DNA from: Phoronis ovalis
Lineage: Eukaryota > Phoronida > Phoronidae
DNA: 22,683 bases
Direction of reading: 5' to 3'
Assembly (NCBI GenBank): GCA_028565635.1
Contig: JAOXYB010085053.1
Location: 1 to 22,683 of the forward strand
Under the pieces are notes generated by a model that was not told the DNA's origin, made no database searches, and saw nothing but the letters and a program-made list of their open reading frames with translations. Shown here piece after piece: positions 1-12,300 of the stretch. The position numbers and the translations under genes were made by a program. Each line of letters starts with the position of its first letter. The first letter of the stretch is position 1.

Positions 1-40
1 TCTTCGCGCAATGTTTGGGACATTTTTATAATGATTTAAA

Positions 41-53
41 TTACATGAATTTA
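41..53 (-). CDS. Possible final coding exon (4 codons and stop)
   Basis: On the minus strand the tract TTTCCCCATCCACTTCTATAG makes a fair acceptor. One nt from it completes the codon of exon 35 as Ser, then Lys-Phe-Met and a TAA stop at 41-43. No AATAAA signal is seen in the 40 bases that remain, so this may be chance and the true end may lie outside the window. Confidence 0.3.
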
Positions 54-260
54 CTATAGAAGTGGATGGGGAAATCATTTGTGTCTTATACCATATGTTT
101 CACAGTGGATGCAATTTAACCATTGTTCAGTACACTAATTCTTTCATATACAAAGTGAATGTCACCAGAAACTGCATAAAATTATCCTTTCAAAGAACAG
201 AATGAATTAGTGAATATTCTAAAATTTATTATGTTCTAATTTGAATTCCCAGAATCGTAC

Positions 261-385
261 CTTATATTGTTTTGTCCAATCATCATTCTGTTAACATCAA
301 GTTCTAATATTCTGGGTGTGTTGAGTAATGAACTTTGAAGGAATGAGTTATCATGGGTTATAGTTCTTGCTTGAGATTGGTTCAT
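261..385 (-). CDS. Coding exon 35 (residues 1716-1756)
   Basis: Acceptor GTTTTTTTCAAG and donor GTACGA bound 41 codons plus 2 nt, starting in phase 0. It begins MNQSQARTITHDNSFLQSSL and ends VNRMMIGQNNI. The Met is internal because exon 34 joins it in frame. The exon is open throughout, and the polypyrimidine tract is good. It needs one more nucleotide from a following exon. Confidence 0.83.
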
Positions 386-3300
386 CTTGAAAAAAACAGT
401 TACCAGTTTTTTAGAACATATGTCAGATTATGAGTTAAACAAAACAATGTTTTATACAATCATATACATAAGACAGTTATCTACACTTTGGCCATAACTT
501 TGTATTTGTTACAATTCAAATATATTTCTTGAGTTTCATAACTTTTTTGTATTATTTGCCTTTTATAGATTAATTCCAATCACTCAGTCATACATTGATT
601 TCTTAATTTTCTTGACGTAAATTTATTGTTGTACTTGGATACATTTGTAATGTATTGTAAAAGCTGGTAATAAATGGTAAAAGCTATAATTTTACTGAAT
701 GTTAGATAATTATACAATTATGTAAGAATAACTTGACACTGGCTCTGATTCTAATATTAGTTTCTTTTTAAATAAAAATAGAAATGTCTTTCTGTCACTA
801 GTCTTAGCTACAGTATAAACACTGCATATGCATTCAGTATTCATAAAATACTTACATTCCACATAGGTTGTGGTCTATCACCAACCCAGTTTACAGACGT
901 GCCGGTAATTTCCGGATCCTCTTCAGGCTGGGATGATAGGAAGTTTTGCATGCTGTCACCATCAATATGTTTAGGAGACTGCATATTAAAAAAAAGATTT
1001 TATACAATGTGAAACCTTGTTAAATTGAAAAAATATAAACAGAGTAGCTTATTAATATTAGACAAAATGACAAACCCAGAAACAAACCTTAATATCCACA
1101 CATGTGCTACCTAACAGTTTGTGATTTGTAAATATGCAGGTATGGGCATATTCATATCAAATGGACACATGTTACTGGTATAATACATAGGGATATCTGC
1201 ACATTATTACTCGCACAGCACTATATTTGCTGCAATTCAAATATGGAAGTATATATATAGCTACTGATTTTTTCAATCTACTTACAAAAAGTATGTTTTC
1301 ATATAATTTGACAATAAAACAATATTAAACTACAATCAATAGCTGTTCTTAGTCACTAACCTGTGGTTGATAATATGGTCTAAAGTTTGAAGCAGGTGTT
1401 GGTAGTGGGGCAAATTGTTCACTTTGACGAGATATTGCACCTCTTGGTTGGTATGTTGGTCTTATTTTACCAGCGTATTTTTCCATATGAATTCTAAATG
1501 AAAAATGTTCAACTTCAAGAAATGTATATTCATTTTAAAATATTCGTTATCTAGAATAAAATTAAATGCACTAGATATTACAATAACATCTTTAAATAAG
1601 TAATGATAAAACACACCCTTCACTGAGAACTAAAACACATTCCACAGAAAATTAAGTTGCAAACAAAACTCAAGAATTACAAAAGTCAATAACAAATAAT
1701 TTCATACCTTCCTCTGTAAGAGTACATGGGTTTGACCATGAATATTCCTGATTCTTGTTCTAAAGCATCTAATGTTTCCATAAGGGTATGTGCCAATCGT
1801 AACCTTTCATCACCCATTCCATCCATGTTCTCAGCCCATCTTCGAGCTCGCTAAAATGATATAAAATGCATAGCATCAAATTGCCTAACTGGCCATACAA
1901 TACAAACAATATGACAAACATTAGATAGAGATGTAAAATTGTATAGCAAGCCAAGAATTATTTAACCTAAAATGTCATTACCCTATTTCTCTGTGATAAA
2001 CAGCAATAAACAAGGAGAAAGAAAAACAAATATAATATAGTAGCCATAATTGAGGTTTTTTAATATTTGAAACAAACCTACATTCTGAGTCTTTCAAAGA
2101 AAGTTTCTATACATTAAGTATAAATTTAGTATGTTAATGTGACAGTTTTATCACATAACCATTTATTATTTAGCCATTAAATCAGTAGAGTGAACAAAAT
2201 TACTCCTCCATATATGCATGGCTTATGAACATTTAACATGTACGCACCACATTTTGTAAAGCTTCCATCTTGTCAAGTGTATCAAACACATCTTCATTCA
2301 AGCTCTTGCTTTTTCGTACATTAGCTGAAAGACAAAGTTGAATAAATTAAGCAAAATAATCAGGAAACACATATGTTAATATAAACCCAGCATTCAACAC
2401 TTAATTTGAATTGCATATGTGAGTATGCTTCTTTACCAGTACCAGATGAATAACCAAAACATCCTCTCAGGTAAGTACTGGCTTATAGCGAACTAGATTA
2501 CCCCACAAGCTCCCCAATCAATCGTTTCCTAAACAATTAGCTATTTACTGACCTAAGTTTGACATCATTAATCAGTTCATGTCATGAGACTATATATGGT
2601 TCTCCAGCTCATTTTGAAAACACTTTGTCAAAAAAGTACTGTGTTATCATTATAACTTAGTATCATTGATTTCTGTTACTTGGGACAATTACTACAGTTT
2701 GTCAATGTACAAATCAATTTATTGGTTACATATTCATTAGTATTGATCCAGGCATTTATTTAACCAGAGAAAACATAATAATTATTATACAGACTTGTAA
2801 CTAAAAGTATGCAAAGAGACTGTGTGTAAATCAATAATTTATTTTTATACAAGCTTACCTGATAAGAGGGATTTTAAAACAATACATTTTATATTATTTT
2901 TACAGCAATTCAACATACACTATAGTTCATACAGAATAGTTACTTGATATCTGGTTGAGCTCAAACTACCACTTTGTTTCAATACTGTATTAATTAAAGC
3001 AAGTATAGTTTTTTCCTTCTGGGTAATTATGATTGTGTATTTGGTTAAGTAATAACACAGACAAATATAAAATATAGTTGCGTAAATTATAAGCACATAC
3101 CTTCAATTTTCTTCATTGAACAATGATGAACATATTTCTTCACCAGTTGGGAAAATCTCTTTGCCGGAAGGGACACATATTTTTCCATTGTTTCTACAGC
3201 ATCCTAAATAAAAATAAAGAATGGCATGTACACATGCATTTATTTTTTAATCATATTGCCTTACCTCTAAATTAGAAGCAAACTCTCACAATTAGCAGCA

Positions 3301-6300
3301 GAAACATTTCAATCTTCACAATAAAAGTTAACATAGTTACCTTGTATTTTTCTGGTTCTACTTTCTTTTCCATGACTGCCTGTTTCAATGCCTTGGAATT
3401 TCTTTCAGAATCTAAGCGTGTAAACATAATGCTGGCATCAGCAGGCTGCAAAAAAATGTTTAATTTAAGATTAGTTTAATAAAAATTGTAAAAAAATGAC
3501 AAAAAAAATAATGAGGAAGAAGTGATCATGTTATCTAGGCCATTGAATCCCCAGAATTTAGCCATATCACAAATTACATTTTAATATTTTTAAGAGTCTT
3601 AGACTGCCAGTTGGAAAAACATTCATTAGTCCTCAATGCTTCGTTATTTTACTAGGCTTTGAAAATTTGAGACTAACTGAAGATTAAGATATGTCTCTTA
3701 CAGGGGTCTCTAACTATTGTTGAAGTTCAAAATATTAGAAATGAACATGAATGTTGTTTGACAAATTATTATGTATTTTATAATTATGCAATCGATATTT
3801 TACTGACTGATAACTATAATGCCCTGCAACTATCACATTAATTTGTAAGCATTTGGCTAAAACCTAAAACTTGATTTTCAACAAAGATCGGAAAATATAC
3901 ACAAATTTACCTCTTCTGGTGGTACAGTTTGTCTTAGCTTATTTTGCACTATTGCCAGTTCTCTTTGAAGATGAGAAATAGTGTCTTGCATTTCCATCAT
4001 CATCACAGCATTTCGACTGGAATATACAATGCACTCTTATTTTGAAGAAAGAGAACTTCACATTCAGAGAAATTACAGTTATTCATTTTTAAAATGATCG
4101 TGCAATTCTATATTTTCAGTTTACCCCAGATTGGGTTTCATATTTTATAACTTTTGCTAATGATGAACTAGGAATGTATGTAATTAATAAAACCAAACAT
4201 AGGCAGTGCTTTATGCAAATTGAAGAAATGTGAAAATGAAACTTTTAAAACATTTTACTGAGATTGCAGTATACTTACTTTAATTCATATTGATTTTTGT
4301 CCAACTCTGCTTTGAAATCTTTTTGACTAGAAAAAAGAAATCAAGATCTTAACATAATACTTTAGGCAGCACCATGACAGCATTCTTTTTGTAAAACTTT
4401 TTTTATCATGGTGTTAGTTTATAATTTTACACAGAAAGGCCAAAAAATGCCTGAATAAGGGCAGTCATGGAGTATGGCTACCAAAAGACTAAGATATCAG
4501 TTTTATAGTTTAGCAATCACTGTGCTATAAAAATACACAAACTATACACTAAAATAAAATCAGTCTGTATGTCACAAGAAATTTAGAATATGTGCTATAT
4601 GCCCTGAGAAGCTACATACAGCAAGTCAAATTGTTCCTGCAGTTCTTTCAGATTGTTGTAGTCAGATCCTTTAGAGTTGAAACTTTTGGCACTTAAGGCA
4701 ACAGACCGGCGACTCTCTAATAAATTTGGTGTATGAGCATCTAGTTGGGAGTCGTCGAAGGATTTTTCTCGAGTCATTAATCCCATCCGACCTCTAGAAA
4801 CAGTATTTAGTGATGACACGGGATATTCTCTCTCAGATGCAAGGATATTGTTGATTAATAATGTCACTTCTTCAAGTACTGTAAAAACAATTTTTCTATT
4901 AGCACCCCTCTTGTCCAAGAGCCTCAAACAACAAAGAAACAATGAGAGAAAGTATAATACTTTTTCTCACAATGTAATTTTATCAACTTTACCATACTTA
5001 ATATCACATTTTACCTTATATTCATGACATTGAATCCTATCCTTTCTAACTATTGGTGGTTCTAACTGGAAATGCAATAGAGCGCCACCTCATGGTGTAA
5101 AAAGAGGCAATTCACAACTAGTGTGGCACATTACAGAAACGAGTTAGTGCAAGAACAACTTACTCTGATAAGTATTCATAGTCATTTCTTCTATCTGTGG
5201 AGTAATTTTCTCTGACTTATCCAGAGCTAGCGTTTCTAGTTCAGTTAAAACTTGACTCAATGACATCATATCTAAAACAAAATGATAAGATGCCATATGG
5301 TAATCTTGAATTAAAAAAGTCCTGCTTCGATAGCAATGTCTTGAAAATGTATGCCCTTTGCAATACACATAACAGAATCTATGGCCTGAATTAATTACAT
5401 GTCCAGGAAAGAAGATAGCAAGCACATATTGCCAAACATTTTAAGAGAAGCAATAACCCATCGAACAACACATTCGGGCTATTCATACCATTACATGGCC
5501 CAACTGATATTTATCCCAGAACTTTGATTATTGAAGTAACTTCACGATATCATATAAGATACATGTAGAAGACTGAGAGTAAATTACCTTTATCCATTAA
5601 TATTTTCCCGATGTCATCTTTAAATCCAATGACTTTATCATATGTCTGAAGATAAGACTGTGTAATAGGATGATCAATAACGCGTAATCCTTGCCTAGAA
5701 GATAGTTAACAATAATCTTTCACTGATGTTTTAAAATTAAAACAATTAACAAACACCAAAGTAACAATATCTCAACTACAAATAGGCTCAAGAAGTTATG
5801 GACACAACAGGTAGTTTAAAAACAAACTCTAATATGCTTTTCAGCTCCTTGGCACTTTACAATATAATTATTATTAAACCTGTATTTGTCATTATTTATA
5901 AATAATACTATTTATAATTAAACAATATCAATGCAGATTCACCCAAATTAATGTATAAGTTCTATCTGAATAAAACAGTACATCTTTACTGACCAAGAAA
6001 AAGGACATTCAGAGAACTTTTAAAAAGTCGTATTCCATATTTCAACAGGAACAAAGATTATGGTAACTCCATTTGGCCAATCAGCACAGAGGAACTCCTG
6101 ATTTCATGGGTATTATTACACCAAGAACATAATTATGCATGTAGAAAATACTTTAGTTAAGTGTGTTTTAAAAAGCTTAGTAAAAACAAGGAGACGCATG
6201 GACAATACATCAATTTCAAAGCAATTTTTGATTAAAAAAAGAGTAAAGCATATCAGACAAAGCCAGGCAGCCAACATGAACAATGCATCCATTTCAAAAT

Positions 6301-9300
6301 AAATACTACACAAAATAAAAAAAATACAACATTCCAAATGAAATAAAGCAAATAATAAAATGCTTCCTGCATGCATTTACCAATCTTCAATGTCATCATC
6401 ATCATCACTTTTTAAAACAATACGAAACAAAATGTAATTATTTATTATAATAACATTTGGTGAAGCAAAACTCATGCTGTTTAAAAGGCAATGCAATTGT
6501 ACTGATAACAAAACAAAAATGAATGTGCCCATTTAAAGGAAAACAAGCTTTTTCATGCTATTCATAAGAAACTCATTCAAGACTGTATTTCGCAATCATT
6601 ATCATGTATGCTTAGATTATATTTGGGCAACAGAGAATATACATCCTTTTGTCTTAGCACTCCAATTACACTGAGATTCACTTATTTATCAGTTTTACTA
6701 ACTAATTATTAAATCACAAGTACCTTTCTCTATCCTTTTCCTCTATGTCTGGCAGAGGGCTTGGAAAAAGTAATATTTAAGTAGATGAAGTATTTCTACA
6801 TAATTTTGCTGTTTGTTCATTTTTAAATATTAAGAAAAATGTGGATCATATTCATAAATTATGTTCCACAATATAAGCCAAACATAGTCCTAACTAAATC
6901 AGTAAAAACACATTTCACATTATAGTAAACACAATGTACTCATATATTAAACAACATTTCTTGAGCAATCAGTAATCTGTTATTTACCTCGAGAAATAAT
7001 TACATTGTACATTGTTAGATGTTTTTGGGATGAATATCCAGGATTGTAGCTAAACGTCATCTCCTTTCATCTATGTTCAGAAAATAAACTTCTAATCAAT
7101 GAATTGCTTGGTAAGGTATGTAACGCAACAATACAGTAATTTAAACCCTTACCTTGGCTTTATAAAACTGGCTTCTCTGGATTTAGGAAGCAGGCTTGGA
7201 GGTGGTGAGGTACCAATTTCTAAAGTCCTAGTCCTGCTTTGGTCACCTAAGATAAATTAATAAATTACAAAACTCTGTAGAGTTCCTATGAACATATCAT
7301 TACAATTTTTTCCTTTCAGAAAGAGACAGCATTATGATTACTTTTATTCGCTCATATTTCTTAGAATATATAATATCTCACGGTTGATAATTGATACAAG
7401 TAACGGTGCTAAAAGGCAAACAATCAAGAAAAAGAAGCTTCCGACTTCCAAAATTTATGAACAAATCAAGAGCAACTCTATATGATATACATATAGACAA
7501 AATGATATTAAAATTCAATGATCAGAAGCTCATTTGCAAGTATCTAAATCTAATCCAATTCATTACCTTTGACATCATCAGGGAAAGGCATATCAGCATT
7601 TTCATCTAACACAGCATCATGAAATGATGGCTGTGAGTGTATAGAAATAGCGGGCGATCGTGATCGGCGATCCTCCAAAGCAGCACGTTTTTCATCCAAA
7701 GAAGATTTGTATTTGCTACGCAATGATGCACGGCTTGCTGCAGATGAAACACGTATTTCTTCATCAGTAGTCCCACCAATATTGATTGATGGCTGAAACA
7801 AATTCAAACAAGCTATTCATGGATCAAAATGCAAAACGTGTAACTTTCTATACTAAATTATTATTCACTCAAGCACAAATCACTACAGATAATTACACAG
7901 AAGTGTTCATTACAAGTAAAATATGGCCCTATTTTGCCATAAAACAAGTATTTTCAGAACACGCATGAAAATTCTATCACAATTTTATTCACTAGACTCT
8001 ATCTGTTGCATGCACTATCACATATCCAAGCATTAAACCTGTAATGAAAAAATTATCATGAGAAATTTACAACAGCATGCTTTTCTATAACTACTAAATC
8101 TTTCCAAATTCTACTGGTCACAAGCTCAGAACTGAGCCTACGCACCTGAAATTATAAAACTACAGATAATTTCTATAGAATCATAGAAATTTTGAGATTA
8201 ACTAGAAACAGAAAGGTATACATAGAAAGACATGGAACATTAATTATTGGAGAAAAATAGTTACATTTTTTGTATCTCTAAGGAAGCATGTATAAATGAT
8301 TAGGATTGCTAACACTAACATATAATATCGCGATTCTTCAAATACCTTGCCCCTGTGAAGTCTGTATGGTGTAGCAAGATGAGCAGAGGCAGATGTGATT
8401 GGTGTACTATTGATTGCAAGTTCAACAGTGTCGACATGTTTATTGATGGGGCAATTTTGAAGCCTATACATATACAAATAGGAAGACGAATCCAAACTTG
8501 GCGGATTGGGAGATGAAGAATATGTAATTTTATGTCGTTGACGGTACTCATTCAGAAATTTTGTTAAATCTGGTTTGGGTAGCTTTGGCTTAGTGCAAGA
8601 TGGTTGCTCAGAAATAGGAATATTTGAAGGATGACCAATTTTCAAAAGTTTTGGAGAATACTGAGGGGTGCATCTCTTTGCAAAATCTGGTGTCACAGCA
8701 ATTTCGTGAATTTTTGGTGAATTTGCAAAACGAACAGATTTTTCTGTTGATTTAAGTTTTCCAACATTTCCAACGGTTACTTTGTTATCGTTATCTAAAT
8801 CCAAATTTAATCCAGTGGAATTTTTAATTAAATGACTTTTTCCATTTTCAGCCATTTCATAAGCTTTTTGTATTTGTTGCTTTTTAATTTTGAGTTTTTT
8901 AAGTTTCTGTTCTTTTACTTTATTTGCCATTGTTTGAGCTGAGCTAGGAATTGATTCTGTATCAGATTCAGAAAAAGAAATAGATAAAGACTCAGCCTCT
9001 GATTCCAAATCAGGCATAGATGACACTGAGCCCAGAACAGAATCTTTTGTTGTGAACAAATCTTCAGTATGTAACTGGAATAAAAAAGAAACATAAGCAA
9101 GGCACAATATTGCAAAAAATGAAATTTTTTCTATGCTGAGAAGTGCTTGGCAGAAACATTTTACTGTTTACAGAACTAGAATGTATTTCTAGCTTGTAAA
9201 CAAACTACATATTATATATCCGAGATGCAAATATTTTTTGCTTTCCTACTTGCGATATTCTCTAGTCAAGAATCTAAGAACATATTTTTCCCTACTTTTC

Positions 9301-12300
9301 TGAAATTTTGAAAACAAATATGACAAAAACATCAATTTTTACATCTGAAAAATAATAGTCACTGGTATAAATACACTGTTGTTCACCAAAACCAATCACA
9401 CAATATGCATATACAACAATCAATTAGTGGAAATTGTGCCCAAACACGTATACACAACAAATGCTGGTGCAACATTAATGTTATGTGGCATACCCTTTGA
9501 GCTGTTCCCATATTTTGCAAGCTGGCCACAGACAACACTGGTTAATCACAACAATAGGGATGTCTGGTAAGGAGTGCTTGATGATGTTACTTGTTCTAAA
9601 AGAGTTAGTAGTCCTTTAATCACAGTTAAGAGTTAGTATCCCAGACACGTCATTGATATTATTACACACATCGATAGTACCTCAGCACTAGCACCACCAG
9701 AGGGTGCTTCAGATGCTTGTGTGGCAGCCGCAATATCACTCTCAAGTAAAGTAAACGAAAGTAAAGACTTTGAAGATTGACTTCTGGATTGTACAGTATC
9801 TTTTGCTGCTACAGAGCCCTCTTTTTCAGATACGTTATTATCTTTTGAATCCTGTCCATCTTGGACAACAGTGGCATCTTTTTCTGACATAGTAACAGAA
9901 TGGGTAACAGAAGCAGTGCCACCAGAAACATTGTCTTGTTTTTCAACTGGTGTCTCTACATTTGGCATTGCAGTTTCAGGCTAGAATGCAGAGGGTGAAC
10001 ATGCAAGGTCAAAAAGAGAACCACTCATGACTAGATCACAAGAAAGGAATTACATTGGACTGCTAGTTTAAACAGATTCTTCAATAACATTTTTGTGATA
10101 GTGTTTATTAATAATAAGAAAAATATAGTAAAATTATTGTATGAGAAATGAAAAACAGCTAATAAACTAAACAATAACAACAGCAAAGACTACCTTAGTA
10201 CCTCTTAATTTAAAATGCATATTATATAAGCCGATAACTTTTTGTTGCAAAAATTTGAATTGTCTTAACTTGTAGTTCTTAATGAATAATGTAGTGCACT
10301 GCAAAATTGTGTTGTCATTCAAAAAAGTGAAGCAACCTTCTAAAAGAAGCATTCTTTGTGCATAGCCTTTTTATGTTCTCAGTGCCACACAGTAGTACAA
10401 TACAACTGTACAAAGTCTTCAATTTAGCTGCTAAGCTTTGGACGGAACTATCAAGGATGTGATGTTGCCAATATCAAGCAAGGTAACAACAAAGCTTCAT
10501 GTGTTGTCCGTAAGCAGTTGTTACCATCTCATAGGAAAGCATTATCTTGTTGAAATGTCCAAGTTCTACTCACCGCGCATTTGTTGTGGCTGTTAAGCTT
10601 TATAAACATTGTGCATTTGCAGCAGTTGCAACTTGCATAAATCACACATGCATGTGCAGTGCGTATTCACACTGTAGAAAAAATACATGCAAACCTCTTG
10701 AGTATCTGCAGCCTGATCCTGACTAATCTGCACAGTCATTTCTGGAGGAAGTGCTGAATCTCCAACTGGTTCTTCATTGAATGTGGCTGAAGCTGGAGTA
10801 CCAGTTGCTGACTGATTTCTACTAACAGACATGGAATCTCCTCTGATAGATGGTAGAGGGTCGCTACTGGTGAATGACTGGTGTAGATTTAGCAAAGATG
10901 TAGGTTCTGATGTCAGTTTAGCAAAGGTTTCAAAAAATCCACTTGGTTCAAATCCCAATATCAAACTTTCAGCAGATAACTGAGTAGCAAGACTAAATAT
11001 TGTTAAAGTTCTTGCAAGCTGTTCATCAGTAAGAGATGCAGAGGCTTTACTGTTATGTGATTGGACTACACGGCGAATAGCGTTTAAGGTATTTATCTGT
11101 ATTTGATCTAAGTGACTTTCTACCATCAGGTCTTTTAACGAATCCATAGTTTCTTTAGCCTCACTCGGTATTTCTGTTGGCAAATCTTCATTTTTTTCAA
11201 CACCACTCATCAAGCTATCAGATTTTGAAGAATAACTTTCCATATCGTCAACATCAGGTGCATTAGGATCAACAAATGTAACACTTAGACGTCGACGAGA
11301 ACGGGCAGAATGAGGCGATTTTAAAGTACTTCTCCGGCCACTAGATGACCTCTATTGAGATAACAAATAAGTCAAAGAAGAAATTAAGGAAAGGTAAATA
11401 ATGATAGAAAACAAAAAGAAGAAAAACATTTATGACAAATGAAAAATAAGTAATTCAAAAATGTTTTTAACTAGTATTCTTCTTGAGTGGGATCCATTTC
11501 ACATCTTACTATCTTTTTGTAGTATACCAATTTTATAACGAAAAGTCATGCAAATACAAGAAACTTTTACATTCACACTTTTTATATAAACCTAGATACT
11601 GGATAATTATGTGCATCATTCATACTCTTAGAAAGTAATGTGATCTTGTCACCTGGATAAACATGCACACAAGGAATTAGGTAGTAAAACAGTATATACA
11701 TGTAGCATGCCTTACACTTTTTCTGTTTCTGTAACACAAATTAATATCATAGCCGAAGGGTACAAATTAAGACACTGTAGACTAAATTGCATACATGTAA
11801 TTTAAGTAACATAGTAAAGTGAATGTACTGTATTTAAAAACCTTTTTAAGGTGTTTGTTCTCACCTGTTCACTTGTATCTTCGGATTGTAACTTGCCAGT
11901 TTGACTTAATCTTGATGAGAGATCAGCCACCTGAAAATAAAATCAAGATGATGACAGATACGTTTAACAGCTAATTTGCAAAACTAAGTACCACATCACT
12001 TTCCATTCAGCATTCAAGGTAATTTCACTGAAACCAAAAGTCTTCGCATCATGTATAGTTAAAAAAAATGTTAAACAGCTTGCCTTTTTTACAACCTATA
12101 TTATTATACATTAGTTAGATAACCAATTAAACAATAATATGCAACTGATTTCAAAGCAACTATAAACGAATTGATATACTTAGTCCAATATAATTGTTAT
12201 TATTACAGAACTCAAAACTGCCAGCCTATCACGGCATATGCTGACATCACACGAGAAGTTTCATGCAAAAATATATCAATTATATAGCTGAACTGTTTGT

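Noticed and set aside
2430-2480. Plus-strand exon-like segment with tctttaccag acceptor and ctcag|gtaagt donor
   Set aside because: Only one such segment is present. No partner exon in a compatible frame was found nearby on the plus strand, so a second antisense gene is not supported.
5073-5100. Compact GC-richer segment gagcgccacctcatggtg
   Set aside because: Too short to call a repeat or binding site; the cacc/ggtg hairpin has only 4-base arms.
6116-6376. Minus-strand 86-codon hydrophobic open frame resembling a membrane protein
   Set aside because: It begins in the donor of exon 23 and lies in T-rich intron sequence; the hydrophobicity follows from TTT/ATT codons, not from a gene.
7288-7609. 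Overlapping plus-strand open frames of 65 and 72 codons
   Set aside because: AT-rich low-complexity translation, overlapping the donor side of exon 20 on the other strand, with no start context or motif.
10482-10525. 9-bp inverted repeat ggtaacaac / gttgttacc
   Set aside because: Arms are short and the spacer is 26 bases; no flanking duplication or other sign of an element.
10570-10610. Strong donor-like GTGAGT with a possible 24-nt exon (LNSHNKCA)
   Set aside because: The only phase-keeping acceptor (TTTATAAAG) is very weak; the better acceptor (CTTAACAG) gives 16 nt and breaks the frame.
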